Of a DNA stretch of 58,757 bases, positions 1-8,300 are shown piece by piece. The position numbers and the translations under genes are program-made. The DNA comes from an uncultured Mediterraneibacter sp. (lineage in GTDB: Bacteria; Bacillota; Clostridia; Lachnospirales; Lachnospiraceae), in assembly GCA_944375765.1 (NCBI GenBank), contig CALWAR010000081.1, positions 1 through 58,757 on the forward strand, given 5' to 3'. Numbering within the stretch: position 1 is the stretch's first letter; each line of letters starts with the position of its first letter. The notes beneath the pieces are model-generated. The model was not told the origin of the DNA, did no database searches, and saw nothing but the letters and a program-made list of their open reading frames with translations.

Positions 1-121
1 CATATCAAGACAGTCTGTTTTTTATATCATCCCCTTCTTGAAAGCGGCAAACGAAAAATAGATGAATAGCATAAGAAATTCCCGCTATTATCTGACTATT
101 TCTTTTGCGTTTCGCAAACGC

Positions 122-1207
122 CTAATATATATCGTCCAGAATTTCATTGCAGAGATATTTACTGTCTGTGCTTTCTACTTTCCAGGCCCTGACATCTTTA
201 TAGACCGGCTCTTTAACTGCTATAATAGTCACACCATCCTCCGTCTCATCATATTCACAGTAATACTTGTAATGATTGCAGAGCCAGATTATCTCCTCCG
301 GACTGTCATTCATATTTATTTGCATCTGCAGTAAACTGTTCTTGCTGAACAGAAGCAATTCCCTGTCCAGAAAAATCCAGACGGCATATCTGTCCTCAAT
401 ACTGTTTAAAATATAGGAAAGGTTATGCAGAGACTCCATAATATAATTTCCGGACAGGTCTCTCAGAGACGCAGTTATACTTCCGCATTTTCGGTATGTT
501 TCCTCAACAACTGACTTTGCAGGACGGGGCAGAAACTGGTAATGCAGAATATTATAAGTTCCTATTGTGTATTCCCGCCTCCCTGTGCATATCGTCTCGC
601 AGCACTCCTGGAAATCCATGTTTCGCAAATAACAGATCTCTGTATTATTTGAGACAAATCTTTTTGCGAAATCAACAGAAGGCGTGAAAACAAGCAGAAC
701 GTTTCCTGACTGCATCGCATTCTCAAGCGCATAGAAGCATGCCATCAGGGAAGTTTCAGCCTCGTCACACAGTCTTCTTATTACATAATCCTGACCATAA
801 TCCGCATATCTTGAAAGCTGATTCTTGACCCACTCCGTGGGCATGAGCAGCTCAGACGCAAATACATTTGCCTCTTTCTCCTGAATATCAAGCATATTAT
901 GGGCGGCATATTCGTTATCTGTTCTGCACAATGTCACATCGTCATGCCAACCGATAAATATATGTCCAAGTTCATGCGCGATAGTAAATCTTTTTCTTGG
1001 AAGATAGTTCATGTCAGAATTAACGACAATTTCCATATCCGATTCTCTAAGATCAGAATATCCGTCACCGTTTGTAACCAGCTTTTCTTCTCTGTACCTT
1101 ATTCCTTTTTGTAAGAGAATCTCTTTAAAATCCACCGGAGGGTAAAGTTTATATTTGTCTGAAACTCTGTTTGCAATTTTTCTAACTATTTTCTCCTTGT
1201 TTTCCAT
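122..1207 (-). CDS. ImmA/IrrE-family metallopeptidase with long C-terminal extension
   Basis: Zinc metallopeptidase of the ImmA/IrrE (COG2856) family. The HELGH zinc motif is at residues 78-82, and a downstream KEANVFASELLMP block supplies the probable third ligand (Glu112). Family members cleave phage or mobile-element repressors, or DdrO-type regulators, inside the cell. I chose the ATG at 1207 rather than the one 24 bp upstream because homologues begin close to this point and an AAAAAGG stretch precedes it. No helix-turn-helix is visible at the N terminus. About 220 residues follow the peptidase domain (from about 140 to 361) and match nothing I recognise. The start lies inside the last 26 bp of the 105-aa gene, so it is probably translationally coupled. 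It is the last gene of the operon with the E3-like RNase, where it could destroy an inhibitor of that RNase under stress (inference). Confidence 0.85.
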   Translation of the reverse strand: MENKEKIVRKIANRVSDKYKLYPPVDFKEILLQKGIRYREEKLVTNGDGYSDLRESDMEIVVNSDMNYLPRKRFTIAHELGHIFIGWHDDVTLCRTDNEYAAHNMLDIQEKEANVFASELLMPTEWVKNQLSRYADYGQDYVIRRLCDEAETSLMACFYALENAMQSGNVLLVFTPSVDFAKRFVSNNTEICYLRNMDFQECCETICTGRREYTIGTYNILHYQFLPRPAKSVVEETYRKCGSITASLRDLSGNYIMESLHNLSYILNSIEDRYAVWIFLDRELLLFSKNSLLQMQINMNDSPEEIIWLCNHYKYYCEYDETEDGVTIIAVKEPVYKDVRAWKVESTDSKYLCNEILDDIY

Positions 1208-1499
1208 CCTTTTTATATTCCTTAATTTCATTCAGATTATAAGAACGCGCCGCAATTTTTTCTCCTGTTGACATCTTATAATAGTTCCTCAAATCCAAAT
1301 TGTGCCTTCTGCAGTACAAAATATCACGAATCACACCATTTCCTTCCCGCATCCACATTTCATACTCATAATCGTTTAACCCCAGAAAATCTTTTAAAGA
1401 CTGCTCTGTCTCACTATTATGCCAGTATTCTACATAATCATCGATATCCTCAATCATAAGACCTTCTTCAAAAAAATCTGCAATAAAGTTCTTATACAT
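1182..1499 (-). CDS. unknown 105-aa protein, candidate antitoxin/immunity partner
   Basis: I do not recognise a characterised family. The first 45 residues are strongly acidic (FFEEG, IEDIDDYVEYW), followed by an SLKDFLGLNDYEYEMWM segment like that of small proteins often found beside ImmA/IrrE genes in Firmicute mobile elements. The tail is basic. The start is well supported: a GGAAGGAGG ribosome site sits 7 bases upstream, inside the end of the RNase gene, and the ATG overlaps the RNase stop by 8 bases (ATGTATAA). This arrangement ties its translation to that of the RNase. The position between a toxic nuclease and a metallopeptidase, together with the acidic N-terminal half, makes it the best candidate for the inhibitor of the nuclease or for the substrate of the peptidase; both roles are inference. 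Colicin immunity proteins are also small and acidic, but I see no sequence match to ImmE3. Confidence 0.7.
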   Translation of the reverse strand: MYKNFIADFFEEGLMIEDIDDYVEYWHNSETEQSLKDFLGLNDYEYEMWMREGNGVIRDILYCRRHNLDLRNYYKMSTGEKIAARSYNLNEIKEYKKDGKQGENS

Positions 1500-1722
1500 C
1501 TGACAGCCTCCTTCCCCGTTTGGCCTCCTTGATCTGAACTCCCGTCACCGCATCCAGGGCGCCCAGGTGATACCCCCTTTTGTTGAAGACTTCTATCTCC
1601 CCGTGAAGTTCGTCCCATGAATAATACCTGTCCCTGCCTCTGTATACTTTTCTCCCATCGATGACCTTATAAAATTCAAACTGGTCAATAAAACATGGGG
1701 CCGGTTTCGGTTTATATGGCAT
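1492..1722 (-). CDS. stand-alone colicin E3-type 16S rRNA ribonuclease domain
   Basis: A 76-aa protein corresponding to only the C-terminal catalytic domain of colicin E3/cloacin/pyocin S6. Against the E3 nuclease from memory, WDELHGEIE matches WDSQHGELE. Asp37, His40, Glu42, Glu44, His52 and Arg71 fall on E3 Asp510, His513, Glu515, Glu517, His526 and Arg545 with a single one-residue gap; the YHLGALD and DAVTG segments align too. The E3 domain cuts 16S rRNA in the decoding site and stops translation. There are no translocation or receptor-binding domains, so this is an intracellular toxin or a cargo domain, not a complete bacteriocin. I chose the ATG at 1722 because AAAGGAGG lies 8 bases upstream; an upstream in-frame start has no such site. 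Downstream it overlaps the candidate antitoxin by 8 bases. Catalytic residues look intact, so an active enzyme is likely. Confidence 0.85.
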   Translation of the reverse strand: MPYKPKPAPCFIDQFEFYKVIDGRKVYRGRDRYYSWDELHGEIEVFNKRGYHLGALDAVTGVQIKEAKRGRRLSDV

Positions 1723-1822
1723 TTTCAGTTCCTCCTTTGCAACAAGACTGGAAAAATACAATAATCTGCTCTATTGATACCGGATAATAATCATTTGCAT
1801 CTACCCCTGCGTCAAATCTCAT
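1712..1822 (-). CDS. possible 36-aa leader ORF coupled to the RNase
   Basis: A short open frame of 36 codons begins with ATG 8 bases after AGAGGA and ends with a TAA that overlaps the first codons of the E3-like RNase gene in another frame (11-base overlap). The peptide starts MRFDAGVDANDYYP and ends CCKGGTENAI; I recognise no family. It lies just downstream of a consensus -10 box (TATAAT at 1846-1851). The good ribosome site, the overlap with the next start and the promoter position suggest a translated leader or a very small regulatory protein, although it might also be the remaining 5' end of a longer lost gene. Confidence 0.4.
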   Translation of the reverse strand: MRFDAGVDANDYYPVSIEQIIVFFQSCCKGGTENAI

Positions 1823-1845
1823 GATTCGTTCCTCTTGTTTCTCAG

Positions 1846-1875
1846 ATTATAATCTTTTTCCTATGGCTGTGTCCG
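1846..1875 (-). promoter_or_regulatory. sigma-A promoter of the RNase/metallopeptidase operon
   Basis: On the minus strand a perfect TATAAT (1846-1851) is preceded after 18 bases by CGGACA (1870-1875, four of six matches to TTGACA). It lies 24 bases upstream of the 36-aa leader ORF and would transcribe all four genes down to position 122. There is no obvious operator palindrome at the core elements. Confidence 0.55.
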
Positions 1876-2399
1876 TGCAGGTGTATACTGTTCCGCACAT
1901 CCTGTACCTCAGTTCCGCCGACGCCTCATTCTTTTCGGCGGTCATACTCTTCCCGTCAGTATCTCCGCTTATCTCTGTCACTACCGTCCGGGCGCCATGC
2001 AAGAACAAATGTTCTTTTTTGCTATTGTATCCCATATTATTTCTTGTGTCAATCGCCAAAATCTTTCCTTGAGTTTCCGCAGAATTATCCCCACCAGATA
2101 ACTCTGCTGTGTTTTATTATCCACAACTTTCAAAAAATGGCCAAAAAATAAGGAATCCTGTTCCTTTTTGATGTAAAATATAAATTGAAATACTAAAAGT
2201 AAAAATGCAGTTTTCACTCATCAATTTTTATATTGACTGTCTCTTTCATTATGCCACATCTCAGTTCCTCCAAACTATATCTCACCATTGTTGATTCTAC
2301 AAAATTAATTTCATTACTAATCAGTCTGTATATCTATCTGGCTCTGCTCTTTCGGACATTATAGCAAAGATAATGATAAAAGTATATAGGACGAAAAGC
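1876..2399. other. gene-free AT-rich stretch
   Basis: About 520 bases between the promoter of the RNase operon and the terminator of the efflux remnant. Open frames here are short, lack ribosome sites and resemble no family with confidence. One minus-strand frame (1847-2059) ends in a segment faintly like TnpW-type transposon proteins, but the match is too weak to call. The AT richness and absence of genes fit a decayed mobile-element boundary. Confidence 0.5.
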
Positions 2400-2439
2400 A
2401 AAAAAGCACAAATGTTCGAGTATACATCTGTACTTTTTT
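2400..2439 (-). terminator. intrinsic terminator after the permease gene
   Basis: Inverted repeat of 16-base arms (2400-2415 and 2424-2439), fully paired apart from two G-U wobbles, with an 8-base loop; the minus-strand transcript ends in TTTTTT. It starts 18 bases past the stop of the permease-like gene, as expected for rho-independent termination. Confidence 0.75.
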
Positions 2440-2457
2440 ATAAACTTCCTGGGAGCG

Positions 2458-3567
2458 TTACATACTCTTCCGTACTCCATCTGATTTTCTTTTCGTCTTG
2501 AAAATAAAGCAAATGAAACTCCCTGCTGTACACCACATCAGGAAACCTGATAAATTTATTACAGTTGCCAATCGGTTCACATAGTCATTTCCCAGAAGCA
2601 CTCCTCTGTTATGTAACTGAATATCTTCGACGATGCATTTCCAATACCATGATAAAGCGAAAATATTGTCATCTGGAACAATTTCTGCAGGAATCACTAC
2701 TTCAAATTTCATGATCTCCCACAAAACAAAAATGTATCCTGCAAAAAGCAGCAGAAAAAGAGCCATTTTTATAGTCAACTTTTTATTTTGGATAACGCAT
2801 TTCAAAAAATATTCTTTTTCATACGCTTTCAGAAATCTTTTTATATAAATCTTTTCTATGGCAAAAATTTTTTTATATAGTAAAACTGACACAAATATGC
2901 CTAAGACGAGATTCATTATCTGAACCCAATACCCTGCCGTCTGTTTTATAACAAAATAGTCTTCTTTTTCATAGACATCATAATATTTCCCCATGCTAAC
3001 CTGCAAACTAACCGTACTGCCAGTTATACTGATGACATCTGCTGTTGTCTGCCTCCAGTCAGAGCAGTTGTTAAAAGGCACATAAACTCTGTCATATCCA
3101 TCCTTTACAATTTCCGGCAAAACATCTTCATAGATCCCTACAACCGTATATTGCACACCATCAAGCGACAGTTTTTTCCCTACGGCATTGACTGTAAGAA
3201 ATTGCTCCAGCGCCAGTGTTCTGCTGACCACGGCTACATGTTCTGTTTCGTCCGTCTCCCGTTTGATCAGAGATCCTGACAGTAATTTCAAAGAGGGGGC
3301 TGTTGTTGTGTCCATTCCGCTTGTCATTACTTTTTTTATTTTTAGACTGCTCTCTGGTATATAAGCATCTTTTTCTGAATAAAACGAACCGTCTTCAGGA
3401 AGAATTTTCTGAAGTTTTTCCATCGGGATTCCTGTTCCTTTTTCAGTATTCAGCCGAAACTCTGTTGTCTCCGGGATCATCTGCGCCAGAATATGATTCG
3501 CGGACAGTAAAACGATCAATGCCGCGGCATACAGAATGGCAGCAACGGCTCTTAGCTTCCCTCTCAT
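2458..3567 (-). CDS. FtsX/MacB-like ABC transporter permease, orphan
   Basis: A 369-aa membrane protein with one N-terminal membrane segment (about 8-28), a large extracytoplasmic region (about 29-210) carrying MacB-type core features (VAVVSRTLALEQF, VGKKLSLDGVQYTVVGIYED), and three more hydrophobic segments at about 218-240, 265-290 and 335-358. This is the plan of MacB/FtsX permeases that work with a membrane-fusion protein and an ATPase to export peptides or drugs across a Gram-positive envelope. A ribosome site (AAGGGGTGA) precedes the start. The upstream neighbour is a broken membrane-fusion gene 12 bases away, and no ATPase gene is present, so the system is probably non-functional even though this frame is intact. 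Base composition is AT-rich like the rest of the left 4.4 kb. A terminator follows. Confidence 0.65.
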   Translation of the reverse strand: MRGKLRAVAAILYAAALIVLLSANHILAQMIPETTEFRLNTEKGTGIPMEKLQKILPEDGSFYSEKDAYIPESSLKIKKVMTSGMDTTTAPSLKLLSGSLIKRETDETEHVAVVSRTLALEQFLTVNAVGKKLSLDGVQYTVVGIYEDVLPEIVKDGYDRVYVPFNNCSDWRQTTADVISITGSTVSLQVSMGKYYDVYEKEDYFVIKQTAGYWVQIMNLVLGIFVSVLLYKKIFAIEKIYIKRFLKAYEKEYFLKCVIQNKKLTIKMALFLLLFAGYIFVLWEIMKFEVVIPAEIVPDDNIFALSWYWKCIVEDIQLHNRGVLLGNDYVNRLATVINLSGFLMWCTAGSFICFIFKTKRKSDGVRKSM

Positions 3568-3579
3568 ACTCTCACCCCT

Positions 3580-4370
3580 TTATTGTTGAATACGCACTTG
3601 CTCCCCATCTTCCAACCCTTTGTTTGTCGAAGTAATGATCCGGTCACCATATTCAAGTTCAATTTCAACTGCCGCGAAATAATCTCCTGACTCCAAGACT
3701 GCCGTCTGAAGCATTTTCACAAAATAATTCCCTTCTTCATCCTGCTTTAAAATGTAAAGCACTTTTCTTCCATTGTTTTCTTTTATTGCAGATAAAGGGA
3801 TAATTTTTTCATAGACTATACCATCTGATCTTAATGTCGCTCTTACTCTGTCACCATACTCTAATTCTGGAACATCTTCCGTAAAAATTCCTGTCACCGA
3901 ATAAATACCACTTTCCTGATCTTGTACGATACTGTCCATCTTTCCCTGAACAGTCTTCTGTGTAACCGTTCCGTCCTCAGATTCCCTGCTGTATATAATT
4001 TCAAAGTCTGCATTTTGACTGTAATATTCTCTTTCCGTTTCATTCAGCTCGATCCTCACGCCTTTTGCCGTTCCTGTTTTTGCCAGCCGAATGATCATTT
4101 CCCCCTGCAGAACAGACTGGCCGTCCTGTACGTATACTTCCAGTATTGTTCCTGAATTCGGTGACAAAAAATTCCCATTTGCGTCAATGTTACGGGACAT
4201 CCTGTCATACTCTTTTGCCAACAGGTCATTTTCATACTTGTATGGGAAACATCACCGTTCATGACTTCCCTGAGAGACTGCTTTCTAAGAGAGCGGACTA
4301 CAGGAAATCCTACGACCGCCAGTGAGATCAGTAAAAACAGAAATCGTGTCTCTTCCCCTCTGTCGCTCAT
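3580..4370 (-). pseudogene. membrane-fusion (HlyD/AcrA-like) efflux subunit, frameshifted and shortened
   Basis: The 3' part (3580-4221 and slightly upstream) encodes a membrane-fusion protein lacking its front: YENDLLAKEYDRM, a lipoyl-like SPNSGTILEVYVQDGQSV segment, then the beta-barrel region (YGDRVRATLRSDG) and LEDGEQVRI end. In a different frame upstream (about 4235-4370) is a matching N-terminal membrane anchor (FLFLLISLAVVGFP) followed by REVMNGDVSHTS. The two halves meet with a frame change near 4225-4240, and the first lipoyl half and coiled coil that family members carry between them are missing. So the gene has both an internal deletion and a frameshift. No ribosome site precedes the anchor start at 4370. 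Together with the following permease and no ATPase, this is a decaying MacAB-like exporter. Family assignment is fairly sure; whether a short product is still made from 4221 is unknown. Confidence 0.7.
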
Positions 4371-4410
4371 ATACTATTAACAAAGTCCAAACTAAAAGGT
4401 ATGACCAAAT

Positions 4411-5358
4411 ATGAAAGATTATGTTATTCTCTCGGTGGAAACCCACCTTTTTTTTGCAAGGATCATGAAAGAACACTCTCTTTTTCTGGAGGCAGGATTT
4501 CCCTGCTGTGAAAAAGATCTTATTGAGGAAGCCGGCCGTTTCCGGTATAAGTTTGAGGAACTCCTCGGGGATGCTCTCAGCATCGCAGAGGGGAATGTCC
4601 ACGAGTCCGTTCTGAATTCCGGGGAACTTGTTACAGAGTTTACTCTTCCCGCGGAAAAGAAAACAGCGTCATTAAGCGGGATCCCCGTCGACACCTCCAT
4701 CACGGAGAAAACCCTGCAGCTTAACTGCGGCGTTACCCGGGCCGGGAATCAGACGCTGCTACAGCCGGTCCGCAGAATAAATGAAAGGGCATACAGGCTG
4801 CTCCGCGAACTGATCCGTTTCAAAGAGCGCATCCTCTCCGAGGTAAGAAACGGAAGACTTTTCACTGCCAATTATCCCCTGCTGCTCGAACACATTATCC
4901 GGGAAGCCAGACTGTACCGCGATATCGTGGAACAGCTTCTTGCCGGGCGGAATATCTGTTATCGTTCTTTCTACGAGACCGAAGAGTTCTGGAATCAGAT
5001 CATGATGGAACATGCATGGTTCATCCGCGGACTGCTGGATCCGTCAGAGGCGGAGCTGATCGAAACAGCAGATGATTTCTCAAAAGACTATAAGAGACTT
5101 CTCGAAGCGGCCCGCCGTCAGGACTGCCGTGCCGCCGGCAGGAGCAGATGCGCACAGCCGGACCACACACTGACGGAGCGCACACTGACAGAGCGCACGC
5201 TTACGGAAACGATTAAATACCGCGGCTTTAAAGCAGCCGGCACAGACGGTATCTTAAACGGTCAGGTTTCCTCCGTCATACTCCCGCTGCTTGCCGATCA
5301 CGTGCTCCGTGAGGCCGATCACTATATCCGGATCCTTGAAACCGGCAGGACGCATTAG
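4411..5358 (+). CDS. DUF2935 protein, ferritin-like helical repeats
   Basis: A 315-aa protein made of two DUF2935-type halves. Four helices carry similar E/H patterns: HLFFARIMKEHSLFLE near residue 12, LLLEHIIREARLYRDI near 155, FWNQIMMEHAWFIRGLLD near 190 and LLADHVLREADHYIRILE near 295. This spacing of acidic and histidine residues on long helices is typical of ferritin-like metal-binding bundles; DUF2935 itself has no established function that I know of. Residues about 250-265 contain three copies of a TLTER unit. There is no signal peptide. The gene starts the two-gene operon with the giant multicopper oxidase, whose start is 11 bases past this stop, so a role in metal supply or complex formation for the oxidase is a reasonable inference. 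The start follows a weak AAAAGG. Confidence 0.75.
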   Translation: MKDYVILSVETHLFFARIMKEHSLFLEAGFPCCEKDLIEEAGRFRYKFEELLGDALSIAEGNVHESVLNSGELVTEFTLPAEKKTASLSGIPVDTSITEKTLQLNCGVTRAGNQTLLQPVRRINERAYRLLRELIRFKERILSEVRNGRLFTANYPLLLEHIIREARLYRDIVEQLLAGRNICYRSFYETEEFWNQIMMEHAWFIRGLLDPSEAELIETADDFSKDYKRLLEAARRQDCRAAGRSRCAQPDHTLTERTLTERTLTETIKYRGFKAAGTDGILNGQVSSVILPLLADHVLREADHYIRILETGRTH

Positions 5359-5369
5359 GAGGTACGGCA

Positions 5370-8300
5370 ATGGAATTATGTAATTATCCCTGTCCTGACC
5401 GGACACGTCATTACGAGATCGAAGCGATCGAGCTCCCCATCGTCTATAACAAATACGGGGATCACGATCCCAACGGCCTTTTATATGTATTGAAAAAAGA
5501 CGCCGGGCGGATCCGCGAGGAGGCTCTCAGAAATTATTCCCGGGAGATCCCGCAGCCCTGCGAGATGGTAAAACCTCTTGTCATAAGGGCCTGCAAAGGA
5601 GAGACTGTTGTGATTCATTTTTCTCATTCTCTGGACCGCGATCTTTCGATCCATGTTCTGGGGATGGACTACGATGTACAGACGTCGGACGGAACGGCAG
5701 TCGGATTCAACCGGAATACGACGACACGGCGTGAGATCACGTACACCTGGTATGCAGGCCGGGAGGGCGTATATCTGTTCCACGATATGGGCGATCCGGG
5801 AAGCAGCGAAAAAGGGACCAATATCCACGGACTTTTCGGAGCCGTCATCGTCGAAGCTCCAAAGTCCAGATGGCTGGATCCCCGGACAGGCGGCGAACTG
5901 GAAAGCGGTCTTTTCGCAGATATCTACTCTCCCGGGAAGCCGGCGTTCCGCGAATATGCCGTATTCTTCCACGATGAACTGGAGATCCTGAATAAAAACG
6001 GGGAACAGCCGCTGGATCCTCACACCGGTCTCCCCTCATCCACAACAGGGATCAGCTATCGATCGGAACCGATGCGCAACCGCAGACCTCTGACCGACGA
6101 CCATGCAGACAGCGGAGAAGATATCTCCATGAGTTCTTGGGTGTACGGCGATCCCGCTCCTCCGATCCTCAGCGCCTATGTCGGGGATCCGGCAAAGATA
6201 CGTCTCATACACGGCGGGGTAAAGGAAACCCATGTTTTCCATCTCCACAATCATCAGTGGCGTCTGGAGGCGGAGAATCCGGTTTCCACGATCCTGGATT
6301 CCATCACGATCAGTCCGCAGGAATGTTATACGCTTGATATCCTCCACGGAGCAGGCAGCCTGACGGGAACGATCGGAGACGTCATCTTCCACTGCCACCT
6401 TTACCCGCATTTTCACGAGGGTATGTGGACTCTGTGGAGGATCCACGACCGGCTGGAGGACGGGAGCGGCAGACTGCCGGACGGCACAGTAATCCCGCCT
6501 CTCTGCCCTCTCAAAGACAGAGAGATACCTCCTTCAAAAGACAAAAAGCATCCCGGATACCCCGGTTTTATCAACGGAGTCTTCGGGGAGAGACCTCTCC
6601 AGCCGCCTCTTGGCATCCTGGAAGCAAACGGCAGCAACAAGATCGATCCTGCCGTACTGGAAGAGAACAATTTTGTAAACGGCTCTGTCCCCGGCGCGCT
6701 CTACTCCGAGACCTGCCCCTGTCATGCCGGCAAAATGTCCGGCTCAGAGGACGCATATGTCCCGTGCATGCCGGACGATACAAATGTGAAAATATTTGAG
6801 ATCGCCGTCGTTCAGGCAAAAGTGACTTATAACCGCTTCGGATGGCACGATCCTCAGGGCCGGTTCTTTGTCCTGAAGGAGGATCTGGAACATCACGGCG
6901 GCCTGGACTGCTATATCCGGAAAGTTGAGGAACAGAAGATCCGGGTGGAGCCCCTTGTCCTGCGGGCCAACGCCGGAGACTGCATCGAGTTCCGCTTTAC
7001 CAATCTTCTTCCGGAGTATCTGGAGGAAAGCGCCTTTCAGATGGAAACACTGACGGATATCGTCGGACACCATGTGCATCTCGTGAAATTTGATACGATC
7101 GTTTCCGACGGGGCGGCAAACGGCTGGAACAATATTGCCGGAGCGCGAAAATACGAGACGCTGATCGAGCGTTTTTTCGCGGACACAGAACTGCGCACGG
7201 TCTTTTTCCACGATCATCTGTTCGCCAATTCCCACCAGATGCACGGCGTATTCGGCGCGATGATCATCGAGGAGGCAGGCGCAACATTTCACGATACACG
7301 CAGCGGCGAAGAGCTCCGGCGCGGCGCCCGCGCTGTGATCCGGCGCAGAGACGGTACTTCTTTCCGGGAGTTCGCTCTCTTTGTCCATGATTTTGCCTTT
7401 CTTTTCGACAGAGACGGGAATCCTCTCAATCCTCCGGCAGTTCCGGGCTCCCACGATGATCCCGGTGTGATGGGCATCAACTACCGGTGCGAGCCGATGC
7501 GGGAACGCCTTAAGTGCGGTGAAGATCCCGCCTATATTTTCAGCTCGCTTGTTCACGGCGATCCGGCCACGCCTGTCCTTGAAACCTACCCCGGGGATGA
7601 GATCATCTTCCGTCTGCTGGACGGCGCGCACGAAGAGCAGCATGCGTTCAATCTGACCGGTCTGTCCTGGCAGAAAGAGCCCGCAGATCCTCATTCTCCC
7701 GTTGCCGCCTCTCAGACGATCGGGATCTCCGAGGCATTTAATCTGCGGATCACAGGCAAATATGCTCCCGGAGACTATCTGTACTATTTCGGCGGGATCG
7801 ACGACGTGTGGCTCGGACTCTGGGGCATCCTGCGGGCGCACAGCCATCCTGTAAAGCATTTAAAGCCTTTGTGCAAAGGCAGAGACCGTCTTCTGCCCCT
7901 CCCGCCCTGTCCCGGAAAAGATGCTGTTATCCGCAGATATGAGATCGCCGCCATACAGCAGGATATCTCTTATAACAGTTACGGGGATCACGATCCGGAC
8001 GGACTGATGTTTGTGCCGCTCGAAGACGCCGAGCGGGCGCTTCACGGATACTATGAGCCAAAGCCTCTCATACTGCGGGCAAATGCAGGGGAATGGATAG
8101 AGATCACTCTCCACAACCTTTTTGATCCGGAAGATCCGATCAGGTTCCACGACTACCCGCGAGTTCCTCTTGATTACAGACACACTCCTTCCATGCGTGT
8201 CTCTTTGAATCCGCAGTTCCTGCATTATGATCCGGTGTGCGATTCAGGGATCAACGTAGGCTTCAACAACAGAGAACAGACGCTGGCCCCCGGCGAGAGC

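Noticed and set aside
1847..2059. Minus-strand frame whose end (AELRYRMCGTVYTC) faintly recalls TnpW-type transposon proteins
   Set aside because: Resemblance covers only about 15 residues, no ribosome site, and its 3' end coincides with the -10 of the toxin operon; not enough for a pseudogene call.
4368..4376. CATATACTA before the DUF2935 gene, matching a sigma-K type -10
   Set aside because: No AC-containing -35 at the required distance; a nine-base match in AT-rich DNA is not enough to claim sporulation control.
6744..7859. 371-codon open frame antisense to the multicopper oxidase
   Set aside because: Composition follows the sense gene; no recognisable domain and no ribosome site. Other long antisense frames inside the oxidase were dropped for the same reason.
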